Source: Tatlockia sp. | GTDB lineage: Bacteria > Pseudomonadota > Gammaproteobacteria > Legionellales > Legionellaceae | Assembly (NCBI GenBank): GCA_013697955.1 | Contig: JACCVV010000041.1 | Coordinates: forward strand, 1-64,000 | Length of the DNA stretch: 64,000 bases | Direction: 5' to 3' | Shown: positions 28,911-37,073 of the stretch, piece by piece | How the letters are laid out: each line of letters opens with the position of its first letter | Numbering within the stretch: position 1 is the first letter of the stretch | The notes under the pieces: model-generated | Told to the model about the DNA's origin: nothing | Databases searched by the model: none | Seen by the model: only the letters and a program-made list of their open reading frames with translations | Position numbers and translations under genes: made by a program

Positions 28911-29462
28911 TCAAAGAAGAGGACGCAGCTGTTGAGCCCAATAATTGCCTTTATTTTCATAGAAGGTTTTGGAACCACTTAAATAATCTTCTGTGTTTAT
29001 ATGCAACACTTCCCATTCTTTAGGAATAATTTCCACAATTCCAAAAGAGGATGGAATTGGATCCAGAGTTTTTGGAGCCTCTGATTCTTTGTAGAAATCG
29101 CGCCAATATTGGTCTAAATATTCTTGCCAATACAAAGTTGCCATTGGAGGATTGGATTGATAGGTATGCAAAAGCGCTGAGCCTTCAACAAGAATCTGAG
29201 CTATATCGTGATTCAACAGACAAACACTTATCTCTTTACACTCAACTAACTGAGCCCATTTTTGAGAATTGGTATCCGTTATAAACACGAGGCTGCCTTG
29301 TGGGGTAAAATCGTATAAGACCATTGTTCTAAGTTTTGGCTTTCCGCTCATTAGTGTTGCGACCTGACAAAATAGCTTTTCTCGAGGAAATTGAAACCAC
29401 TCGTTTAAATTAGCTTTAATCATACTAATCAACTCATCAAAATTTATGCTCTGTGTATTCAT
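28911..29462 (-). CDS. pyridoxamine 5'-phosphate oxidase-like flavoprotein
   Basis: A 183-aa cytoplasmic protein with the split-barrel PNPOx fold. The pattern P-K-L-R-T-M-V-L-Y-D-F (about 36-46), the T-D-T-N-S-Q-K-W (about 57-64) FMN-phosphate-binding segment and the I-V-E-I-I-P-K-E-W-E-V-L near the C-terminus are all typical. It is shorter than true PdxH (about 215 aa) and lacks its C-terminal substrate segment, so a general FMN or stress role is as likely. It begins 9 bp after the kinase gene and is probably cotranscribed with it. Confidence 0.8.
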   Translation of the reverse strand: MNTQSINFDELISMIKANLNEWFQFPREKLFCQVATLMSGKPKLRTMVLYDFTPQGSLVFITDTNSQKWAQLVECKEISVCLLNHDIAQILVEGSALLHTYQSNPPMATLYWQEYLDQYWRDFYKESEAPKTLDPIPSSFGIVEIIPKEWEVLHINTEDYLSGSKTFYENKGNYWAQQLRPLL

Positions 29463-29471
29463 AAATGTGCC

Positions 29472-31694
29472 TTAAAGAGTCAAGCTAACCTCAGATTCAC
29501 CTTTTCTCTCAAAAATTTGTTTAAATTGTTCAGTAGCTTCCTTTAGTAACCCCTTTTGGCCTGTCATTAAATCAGAATTCGTTTTTTTATTGATATGATA
29601 TTTAGATTTATGCTGAAAAAAATCGCCATTATAAGAGTTATCAATTTTATTTATTGTTTTCTCTAACTGAGTTGGGGCCTTAATTATATGTTTTACTTTT
29701 TTTGAAAATAATTTGTAATTTTCTTTGATAGATTTCATCCTTTTTGCTTCATCTATCAATAAAATTAGAGAGGAGTCGGTGCTCTTATCAGAAGTGATTT
29801 CATTATGTTTTCCAGCAGGATTTTTCAAAGGTTGAATATCCAACATTTTATTCGCCATTTTTTTCAATTCATAAAGAATATAATTTTCCATATTTTTTTT
29901 GAAATCAGCATAGGTTTCGTATTTATCAGGACTATTTTTGATAGTTTCCAGTTTGAACACATCAGGCAAAAATTTTCGTATTTTCTCAGTCAAAATAATA
30001 GGCTTGTCTTCTTGGGCTTTTCTGCGCTGTAATCTTATATTTTGTTGAAAATTTCGTTCTGAGCTTTTAAGCGCAAAATATTCGTCCAAGGTGGAGGCAA
30101 ATAGATAACTTTGAAAGTAGCGCTTGTAGAAATTTTCTTTTTTCACTGTCAAATCAGAGCCTTGGTCTTCAGCTGCTTCTTCATTGATAAGGGTATGCAA
30201 GTTTTTTTGAATCTCATAAAACTTATTGAGTGGCTTTTGACCCGTTTGGGTAAGTATTTCGCCACAAATTATGGCAAATGCATAAATATCGGTGTAAATA
30301 TCGTAAAAATTCAAGTTTGCATTCGCTAAGTCAAATCCAAGATTTTTAAGGTCCTTCAAATACCATAGTGCAGGATGAATATAGGGATCCGTGCCAGTTA
30401 ATTTTTTATTCTGTTCACCAGTACCGATAAGAATGGCACTTTCATAATCAACAAGCCGAACTTTTTGGACTTTTTCATTTTCAAAGGAAACCTTAATATT
30501 TGTAGGTTTAAGATCTCTGTGCAAAAGTTTATATTTTTGATGGAGTTTTATAAGTTGTTCCATCAAATCAATTATTAATTCAAATTGAGTTTTGAAACTC
30601 AGCTCTTTTTTTTGAGTACAATAATTTGACCAAATATCATCCTGATTCACTTCATGATTCAATGAATAGATCACATCAAGGTAGGTGACGCCCTCTATAT
30701 ATTTCATAAATAAGGCATAGGCTTTTTTATCTGTATTACAAATGCCAAAATACCAACCTATCGTACTAAGGTTTTTAATTTCACGTTTCTGCAAGGTTTT
30801 ATACATTAAATCAGATAAATCATAGAATAATTTTACTGCTATAACTTTACAATTAAGAAGATCATACCCTTTAACTACTGTAGTAAAAGCACCCTTCCCC
30901 TCGATCTGTTTATTATTAATTAAAATTGCTGTTTTATCTTTAGTTACCAAATTTGTTTTAATATCCCGATTAGGCATTGTTACAAGCTGTAAGTTGGGAT
31001 CATTTAATTCAATTTTCTCTGTTTTCCCATCTTTTTTATTTAATGTATATTTTGATTTAGACAAAATTTGGTCAATAATTGACTTATCTAAAGGGATTGT
31101 TTCATAAAAGCGCTGTTCTTTTGAAAGTTCTCTTTTCACGGCATTACTTGTAAACAATCTTGGCGTAGGTAACTTACGATTAGATTGAGAAGTAGGGCTC
31201 TCCTTGGAATTGGAATCCTCTGATCTGTCTTCCTCTGTTTTATCTCTTGGAGGGGAAATAGATAATATATTGGCCGCGAGATTTAACATTTTTACTGCAG
31301 AAGTTGATGAGGTACGAGTTCTCACAGGAGATTGGTTTGATGATCTTTCATTAGGCGCTTCAGAGAGATTACTAAGGTGGGTTGTACTGGTAGATGTTGC
31401 GCTTGTCATAAAGATAGGATTTGAATTGGAATATGAAAAAGAACCGTTTGAAATCGAACCGGAGGAATTTGTGGGGCTATTAGGTGCTGAACTACTAGAG
31501 TGAGTAACTTTATATGCTTGATGGTAGGCTTTAATTGTTGTCGATCTTTCTTCTTTTAATCGTGAAGCTTCCTGTTTATCCATATCAACTAAGATTGCTT
31601 GCCTTTGTTCATGACTCAGGTAGGGATTTTTTTGAATCGTTTCACGCCATTTTTTTAAACTTTCTGATTTAAATTCCATTTTTTTACTTTCCAT
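29472..31694 (-). CDS. eukaryotic-like Ser/Thr protein kinase, candidate effector
   Basis: A 740-aa protein (ATG 31694) with a protein-kinase domain at about 260-500: glycine loop E-G-K-G-A-F-T-T-V-V, catalytic Lys in I-A-V-K (K288), helix-C Glu (about E305), catalytic loop H-R-D-L-K-P-T-N (392-399) and Asp of a D-Y-E in place of DFG (416-418). All key residues are there, so it should be active. N-terminal residues 60-180 are Ser/Asn-rich and probably disordered; the C-terminal 240 residues are helical, Lys-rich and unrecognised. No signal peptide or membrane segment. Such kinases in Legionella are often Dot/Icm effectors (LegK family); that is inference. Low-GC codon use fits a horizontally acquired gene. 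Confidence 0.8.
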   Translation of the reverse strand: MESKKMEFKSESLKKWRETIQKNPYLSHEQRQAILVDMDKQEASRLKEERSTTIKAYHQAYKVTHSSSSAPNSPTNSSGSISNGSFSYSNSNPIFMTSATSTSTTHLSNLSEAPNERSSNQSPVRTRTSSTSAVKMLNLAANILSISPPRDKTEEDRSEDSNSKESPTSQSNRKLPTPRLFTSNAVKRELSKEQRFYETIPLDKSIIDQILSKSKYTLNKKDGKTEKIELNDPNLQLVTMPNRDIKTNLVTKDKTAILINNKQIEGKGAFTTVVKGYDLLNCKVIAVKLFYDLSDLMYKTLQKREIKNLSTIGWYFGICNTDKKAYALFMKYIEGVTYLDVIYSLNHEVNQDDIWSNYCTQKKELSFKTQFELIIDLMEQLIKLHQKYKLLHRDLKPTNIKVSFENEKVQKVRLVDYESAILIGTGEQNKKLTGTDPYIHPALWYLKDLKNLGFDLANANLNFYDIYTDIYAFAIICGEILTQTGQKPLNKFYEIQKNLHTLINEEAAEDQGSDLTVKKENFYKRYFQSYLFASTLDEYFALKSSERNFQQNIRLQRRKAQEDKPIILTEKIRKFLPDVFKLETIKNSPDKYETYADFKKNMENYILYELKKMANKMLDIQPLKNPAGKHNEITSDKSTDSSLILLIDEAKRMKSIKENYKLFSKKVKHIIKAPTQLEKTINKIDNSYNGDFFQHKSKYHINKKTNSDLMTGQKGLLKEATEQFKQIFERKGESEVSLTL

Positions 31695-32063
31695 GACACC
31701 CAAATAAAAATTGAAAAATTAATTTAATTTAACCTGATCATGCATTAATTTGAAGCTGATTATACATGTAAATGTCATTTAATCTATAAATTATGATTTC
31801 TGGCTCTACTACCACATGTATAAAAAAAGGTATCTATGAATAAATTTAACTTGAGTTTTGAAAATGTGTGATATAACCTCATGAATTTTAACATGTTTAA
31901 AAAAAATTCCAGAAATTTTTTGAGCCTACTAAATTTTCTTGGCTTTTCCTCATCATTTTCAAGATCCGGTGATAAGTATTACTTAAGAGCTATAAGAATC
32001 TGTATAATCGAATAGACGCAAATAAAACAATACATACTGTTTTAAAAAGGTTCTTTTTGCATT
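31695..32063. other. divergent intergenic region, AT-rich
   Basis: About 370 bp of very AT-rich sequence between the kinase gene (minus) and the response regulator (plus). A TATAAT -10 at 32003-32008 lies about 55 bp upstream of the response-regulator ATG, with only a weak -35. No RNA gene, repeat or small ORF with a ribosome-binding site could be supported. Confidence 0.5.
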
Positions 32064-32459
32064 ATGAACAAACGTATATTAATAGTTGAGGACGATTTCA
32101 TTGCTGCTAAAGTGGCCGCCTATCATCTCAAACATTCAGGATGCGAGATTGTTATTGTTGAGGATGGCTTATCAGCTCTGGAGTTACTTACGACCCATCA
32201 TGAAGATTATAAAGGCGTATATATGGATATGGGCATTCCCATTATTTCTGGTCCTGATCTTTGCAAGGCAGTGAGAACATTTGAAGCAGAAAATGTCAAT
32301 TTAAAACCAATTCCTATCATTGCAGTAACTGCAAATTATTCTTCTGAAGCTATTAAACTTTATCTTAGCGTAGGAATGCAGGAGGTCATAAATAAACCTT
32401 TAACTAGAGAAAAAATCAAACAGTTTTTAATAAAATGTGAGCTGGATTTTATTCTTTAG
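32064..32459 (+). CDS. single-domain response regulator (CheY-like)
   Basis: A 131-aa receiver domain without output domain. Acidic pocket E-D-D (9-11), phosphoacceptor Asp55 (Y-M-D-M-G-I-P), the switch Thr in A-V-T-A-N and the invariant Lys in V-I-N-K-P-L are all in place. The layout, with M-D-M-G-I-P-I-I-S-G after the phospho-Asp, resembles receiver domains of hybrid kinases more than CheY. Its stop overlaps by 4 bp that of the convergent histidine kinase, so the two probably form a pair, with phosphotransfer directly or through a separate HPt protein. Confidence 0.92.
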   Translation: MNKRILIVEDDFIAAKVAAYHLKHSGCEIVIVEDGLSALELLTTHHEDYKGVYMDMGIPIISGPDLCKAVRTFEAENVNLKPIPIIAVTANYSSEAIKLYLSVGMQEVINKPLTREKIKQFLIKCELDFIL

Positions 32460-33784
32460 GTAACAAAGTTAGAATTATTCTGCACTATTTTCGACCTTTT
32501 AGTTAAATAATGGCTTATAGGTAACTCTAAAGTAAAAACTGAACCCTTTCCTAATTCACTTTTCACTTTTATATGACCACCCAAACTACTTGCATATAGC
32601 CTCGAAATATATAAGCCAGTACCAATTCCTTTGAAATTTGAGGCATAGAGATTTGAGCGCGATAATTTAGTAAATTTTTCAAAAATATAATCAAATTTAT
32701 CAGCTGGAATTCCAATTCCAGTATCCGCTACAGCGATAAAAAAATATCGCTTGTTTTTAGAAACGTGTACAGAAACCTCACCCTTCTCTGTAAAATTTAT
32801 AGCGTTGGAAATTAAGCTGACTAAAATAAGATGTAGTTTAAGCCTGTCAGTTTCTATCATTCCTATCGATTCAAAATCATCATAATTTTGTATTTTTAAT
32901 TTGATTTTCTTTAAATGTAAAAGTGAAGCCATCATCTCAGAAATTTTATAAACCTCTTCCCTTATATTGAATTTCTCAATCATGAATGGCGGGATGTTTT
33001 CATGTTGTAAAGTATTTAGAATTTCATAATGTACTTTTTCCCACTGTTTGCAGGAGGTCAAAATAGGCTCAAGCCATTCGCTGAGCTCAGGATATTTTTC
33101 TGCATATAAAGAGTACAAAATATCCGCAGAACCATGAATTCCCGAGAAAGGCGTTGCTAAATCATGCTGCATGTTGCTAATAAAATCAGACTTGGCGCGA
33201 TAAGCAGCTTCAGCTGCCATTCTTTTTTCTCGCTCTTTAAGTTGATCTTTCCGGTATGAAAATATTGTCCCAAAAAAAAGTATAGCACCGTAGGTAATTA
33301 ATATAATCAGATAATAAGAGGGTAATATTAAAGTATTGCCACTACAAACAAAGGCTAAAACTCCTAGGGAAATGCCCAAACTTAAAATGATAAAAAGAGA
33401 TAGTAAGTCCAACAATAAAATAGATAAAACCAGAATTGTCATCGTATTCATCAACCACGGATAAGACATTTGGTTTTTAAGCAAAAGAAAAGTAAATAGA
33501 AAAGGCAGGCTATATAAAAGTGTCAAATACCAATAAAGCGGTAAAAATTTTTTAAAATTCTGCGGCCAAGTATTTTGAAAAGCTAGAACCACATAGAGAA
33601 AAACAGCAACCAAACGTAGTTCCAAACTCTCATAACCCTGCGTAGCGGAACATTTCCATATTAAATAGTAAAGGGGATAAGTGATTATTCCAAAAATAGC
33701 AAAGGGTAAATAAGAATGGATGTATTTATTTGCATGCGCATTTATTTTTTGATTTATGCTCAGGAAAAATTGTTGTAAAGCCAT
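32456..33784 (-). CDS. six-TM sensor histidine kinase with CqsS/LqsS-like sensor
   Basis: A 442-aa membrane histidine kinase. Residues 25-175 hold about six membrane helices. Two segments, Y-P-L-Y-Y-L-I-W followed by G-Y-E-S-L-E-L-R (about 36-57) and L-P-F-L-F-T-F (about 93-99), match, from memory, the sensor region of Vibrio CqsS and Legionella LqsS, which bind alpha-hydroxyketone autoinducers. The DHp phospho-His is H207 in M-Q-H-D-L-A-T-P-F-S-G; the ATPase domain has N-A-I-N-F-T, D-T-G-I-G-I-P and G-T-G-L-Y. No receiver domain is fused; the small regulator convergent with it is the probable partner. No lqsA/cqsA synthase is in the window. Confidence 0.82.
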   Translation of the reverse strand: MALQQFFLSINQKINAHANKYIHSYLPFAIFGIITYPLYYLIWKCSATQGYESLELRLVAVFLYVVLAFQNTWPQNFKKFLPLYWYLTLLYSLPFLFTFLLLKNQMSYPWLMNTMTILVLSILLLDLLSLFIILSLGISLGVLAFVCSGNTLILPSYYLIILITYGAILFFGTIFSYRKDQLKEREKRMAAEAAYRAKSDFISNMQHDLATPFSGIHGSADILYSLYAEKYPELSEWLEPILTSCKQWEKVHYEILNTLQHENIPPFMIEKFNIREEVYKISEMMASLLHLKKIKLKIQNYDDFESIGMIETDRLKLHLILVSLISNAINFTEKGEVSVHVSKNKRYFFIAVADTGIGIPADKFDYIFEKFTKLSRSNLYASNFKGIGTGLYISRLYASSLGGHIKVKSELGKGSVFTLELPISHYLTKRSKIVQNNSNFVT

Positions 33785-33971
33785 CCAAAAAAATCCTTTT
33801 AAAGTCCTATTTTGTTAATCATATTGGAATTAATCAAGCCTGGAATATATGGAATTTTGCAAGATTTCATATGTAAATATTTTGCTTAGTATAAACGAAA
33901 CCTGTTTATTTTGTATTAGTTTTGCTGATCAAATTTATAGGTTGTTCAAAAAGAAAAATAGCCTAAAAATT

Positions 33972-33996
33972 TTGTCTATACTGTAAATTTAGACAA
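33972..33996. promoter_or_regulatory. dyad upstream of the acetolactate synthase gene
   Basis: TTGTCTA-N11-TAGACAA, a perfect 7-bp inverted repeat, is centred about 33 bp before the ATG at 34017 and includes a TATACT that could be a -10. It may be an operator for the acetolactate synthase/aldehyde dehydrogenase pair; no regulator gene is adjacent. Confidence 0.35.
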
Positions 33997-34016
33997 TCCT
34001 AAACAAGGATTTTAAG

Positions 34017-35663
34017 ATGGTTAAAGGTGCTGAACTTCTCGTTGCTGCTTTGGAAAATGAAGGCGTTGAACATATTTTTGGTATTCCAGGTGAAGAAAAT
34101 CTTGATGTGGTCGAAGCTCTACGAAATTCTTCAATTGAGTTGGTCTTAACACGACATGAGCAAGCAGCCGCTTTTATGGCAGCGACTTATGGCAGATTAA
34201 CCTGCAAACCCGGGGTTTGTATTACAACTCTTGGTCCTGGCGCTCTAAATCTCACAACTGGAGCAGCTTACGCGCTTCTTGGCGCCATGCCGATGATTAT
34301 GATTACAGGACAGAAGAGTATCTTATCCGCCCATCAAGCGCAGTTTCAGATGGTAAATACCGTTGCCACTATGCAACCACTTACCAAATTATCGCGACAA
34401 ATCGTTTCACCGGCCATGATACCAACTTTAGTTCGCGAAGCTTTTCACGTGGCTAAGGAAGAAAGGCCTGGTCCTGTGCATTTAGAATTACCTGAAGATA
34501 TCGCCGCTGAAGAATGTGAACCTATTTTCCTGGTTCCTCCTCACCCAATTGAGTATCCAATTGCCTCTGAACTGGCGCTAAACCGGGCGGCTAAAATGAT
34601 AATTGCCGCTAAGCGGCCTTTAGTGATGTTAGGCGCTGCGGCTGCACGAACCCAGGTTACAGCTGATCTTTCTGAATTCATTTTGCGAACTAAACTGCCT
34701 TTTTTCACAACTCAAATGGGGAAAGGGACGGTTTCTGGAGCTGCGGAATATTATATGGGAACAACCGCACTCTCACAGCGCGATTATGTCCATGAAGCCA
34801 TAGAAAAGGCCGACCTTATTGTAACAATTGGCCATAGTACCATTGAAAAACCACCCTTTATCATGGGGAATTCAAATCTAATAGTAATCCATGTTGGTTA
34901 TCAATCAGCCAAAGTAGAACAGGTTTATTTTCCACAAGCAGAACTAATAGGTGATATGGGGCCTTCTTTAAAACTATTGGCAGATAAAATTGAAGGAAAA
35001 ATTCCCAATGCCCATGCCCTTCTTCCTCTAAGAGATGAAATTTTGAGCAAAATAGGTGAAAGAGCTGAGGAAAACCGATTTATCCCTCAGCGACTGGTTC
35101 ACGATGTACGCCAAGTTATGCCCCATGATGGCATTGTGGCTTTAGACAATGGAATGTACAAAATATGGTTTGCTCGAAATTATAGAACTCAGATGGCAAA
35201 TACCCTCTTACTCGATAATGCTTTAGCCACAATGGGAGCTGGTCTACCTTCTGCAATCATGGCCGCCCTTCTATATCCAAAAAGACGAGTTCTAGCCGTC
35301 TGCGGTGATGGCGGATTCATGATGAATAGTCAGGAGTTAGAAACGGCTGTACGGCTTAAATTAAATTTGGTTGTATTAATTTTGGAAGACAATGCTTTTG
35401 GCATGATTCGTTGGAAACAAGCGGTTGATCATTTTCCCGATTTTGGAATGACTTTTTCAAACCCGGATTTTGTAATCTATGCGAAAGCCTATGGAGCAAA
35501 GGGTGTGAAAGTGGACAAAATTGAAAATTTTAAATCGATTCTGGAAAAGGCTTTTCAGTCTGGCGGCGTTCATTTAATCGTTTTTCCGATTGATTATTCT
35601 GAAAATAAGCGAGTACTCGTCGATGAATTACAAGCGCGTTTTCCTCAGGATAAAAAAGGATAA
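34017..35663 (+). CDS. acetolactate synthase-like ThDP enzyme
   Basis: A thiamine-diphosphate enzyme of 548 aa, of the acetolactate synthase large-subunit type. The catalytic Glu lies in T-R-H-E-Q-A-A-A-F (about 41-49) and the ThDP/Mg motif is G-D-G-G-F-M-M-N-S (about 430-438) with D-N-A-F-G ending it near 463. It stands without ilvN (small subunit) or other ilv genes, so it looks like a catabolic, AlsS-like or related enzyme rather than the biosynthetic IlvB. It begins an operon with an aldehyde dehydrogenase two bases downstream. The ThDP family is broad, so the exact 2-oxo acid substrate is not certain. Confidence 0.85.
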   Translation: MVKGAELLVAALENEGVEHIFGIPGEENLDVVEALRNSSIELVLTRHEQAAAFMAATYGRLTCKPGVCITTLGPGALNLTTGAAYALLGAMPMIMITGQKSILSAHQAQFQMVNTVATMQPLTKLSRQIVSPAMIPTLVREAFHVAKEERPGPVHLELPEDIAAEECEPIFLVPPHPIEYPIASELALNRAAKMIIAAKRPLVMLGAAAARTQVTADLSEFILRTKLPFFTTQMGKGTVSGAAEYYMGTTALSQRDYVHEAIEKADLIVTIGHSTIEKPPFIMGNSNLIVIHVGYQSAKVEQVYFPQAELIGDMGPSLKLLADKIEGKIPNAHALLPLRDEILSKIGERAEENRFIPQRLVHDVRQVMPHDGIVALDNGMYKIWFARNYRTQMANTLLLDNALATMGAGLPSAIMAALLYPKRRVLAVCGDGGFMMNSQELETAVRLKLNLVVLILEDNAFGMIRWKQAVDHFPDFGMTFSNPDFVIYAKAYGAKGVKVDKIENFKSILEKAFQSGGVHLIVFPIDYSENKRVLVDELQARFPQDKKG

Positions 35664-35665
35664 TT

Positions 35666-37054
35666 ATGAAAAACACTTTAGAAGTAGTTAAAGCCTTTGA
35701 TCGAACCTTAATTGCAGAAATTCCTACAGATAATGAAGCAGAACTTGAAAAAAAACTTAAACAAGCAATAGCAAGATTTGAAAATCGCCAAGACTGGCTT
35801 AAACCTTATGAAAGGATAAAACTCCTCAAAAAAGCTGCAGAATTGTTATCAGTAAATCAGGAAAAATTTGTCCAATTAATTACCCAGGAAGGGGGAAAGC
35901 CCTTTAGTGATGCCAAGGTTGAGGTAACTCGTGCAATTGATGGTTTAAATGACGCCGCTGAGGAATTACGCCAGTTTGCCGGCAAAGAAATCCCAATGGG
36001 GCTAACGCCTGCCAGCATAAATCGTTGGGCCTTTACGATAAAAGAACCCCTTGGTGTTGTAGGTGCCATCTCGGCCTTCAACCATCCTCTTAATTTAATT
36101 GTTCACCAAATAGCGCCTGCAATTGCTGTTGGTTGTCCGGCAATTATCAAACCTGCTTCAGCAACTCCTCTATGCTGCCTTGAACTTGTAAAATTGTTAA
36201 ACGAAGCCGGGCTTCCAAACGGCTGGGTTCAGACATTCATTACCAAAGACAATCTTTTGGCTGAAAAGTTTGCAACAGACCCGAGAATAGCTTTTCTCAG
36301 TTTTATCGGGTCAGCAAAAGTAGGCTGGCACTTACGCTCGAAACTAGCTCCCGGCACTCGCTGCGCTTTGGAACATGGAGGGGTTGCACCAGTCATTGTG
36401 GATCAGGATGTAGATCTGGAAGAAACAGTGAAATCTCTCGTTAAAGGCGGCTATTACCACGCCGGACAAGTCTGTGTTTCAGTCCAACGAATTTTTGTAC
36501 ACAAAGAAATTCACATTCCCTTTATGGAAAAATTCGAGAAAGCAGTCAAAGCCCTGTGTGTGGGTGATCCGGAATTGAAAGAAACCGAAGTTGGCCCGCT
36601 CATCCAGCCTGCTGAAACCAACCGGGTACTCAGCTGGATTGAAGAAGCAGTAGCCGGAGGAGCAACATTGTTCGGTGGCGGCCGTGTTTCGCAAACAACT
36701 TTAAAACCTGCAGTGCTTCTCAATCCAGCCGCGGATGCCAAGGTCTCTACGCATGAAATTTTTGGACCCGTGACCTGTATTTATGATTATGAAAATTTGG
36801 AAGAAGCCATAAAAATCGCCAATTCTCTTCCTTTCGCTTTTCAAGCCTCTGTGTTTTCCGAGAATCTGTCGATTGCGCTTAAAGCTGCGGAAAATCTCTG
36901 CGCTTCTACAGTGCTTATCAATGAACACACCGCCTTTCGCACCGATTGGATGCCCTTTGCTGGCTTAAAGCAATCGGGCTATGGCATTGGAGGAATTCCC
37001 TGGACAATGAAGGAAATGACTCTAGAAAAAATGATCATTTTGAAAAAAAATTAA
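35666..37054 (+). CDS. NAD(P)-dependent aldehyde dehydrogenase
   Basis: A 462-aa aldehyde dehydrogenase superfamily enzyme. The nucleotide-binding S-F-I-G-S-A-K-V-G (about 211-219), the general-base Glu in L-E-H-G-G (about 235-239, where most members have E-L-G-G) and the nucleophile Cys in H-A-G-Q-V-C-V-S (near 271) are present. It most resembles short-form members such as succinate-semialdehyde, lactaldehyde or non-phosphorylating GAPDH enzymes. Translational coupling to the ThDP enzyme implies that it oxidises an aldehyde produced in the same pathway, for example by decarboxylation of a 2-oxo acid; this is inferred. Confidence 0.88.
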   Translation: MKNTLEVVKAFDRTLIAEIPTDNEAELEKKLKQAIARFENRQDWLKPYERIKLLKKAAELLSVNQEKFVQLITQEGGKPFSDAKVEVTRAIDGLNDAAEELRQFAGKEIPMGLTPASINRWAFTIKEPLGVVGAISAFNHPLNLIVHQIAPAIAVGCPAIIKPASATPLCCLELVKLLNEAGLPNGWVQTFITKDNLLAEKFATDPRIAFLSFIGSAKVGWHLRSKLAPGTRCALEHGGVAPVIVDQDVDLEETVKSLVKGGYYHAGQVCVSVQRIFVHKEIHIPFMEKFEKAVKALCVGDPELKETEVGPLIQPAETNRVLSWIEEAVAGGATLFGGGRVSQTTLKPAVLLNPAADAKVSTHEIFGPVTCIYDYENLEEAIKIANSLPFAFQASVFSENLSIALKAAENLCASTVLINEHTAFRTDWMPFAGLKQSGYGIGGIPWTMKEMTLEKMIILKKN

Positions 37055-37073
37055 TTCTTTTTTAGCCAGGCTT

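Noticed and set aside
31700-31760. TTAA-rich direct repeats resembling a PmrA box upstream of the kinase gene
   Set aside because: The spacing of the TTAA elements is 5 or 10 bp, not the 11 bp of the Legionella PmrA consensus, and the region is generally AT-rich.
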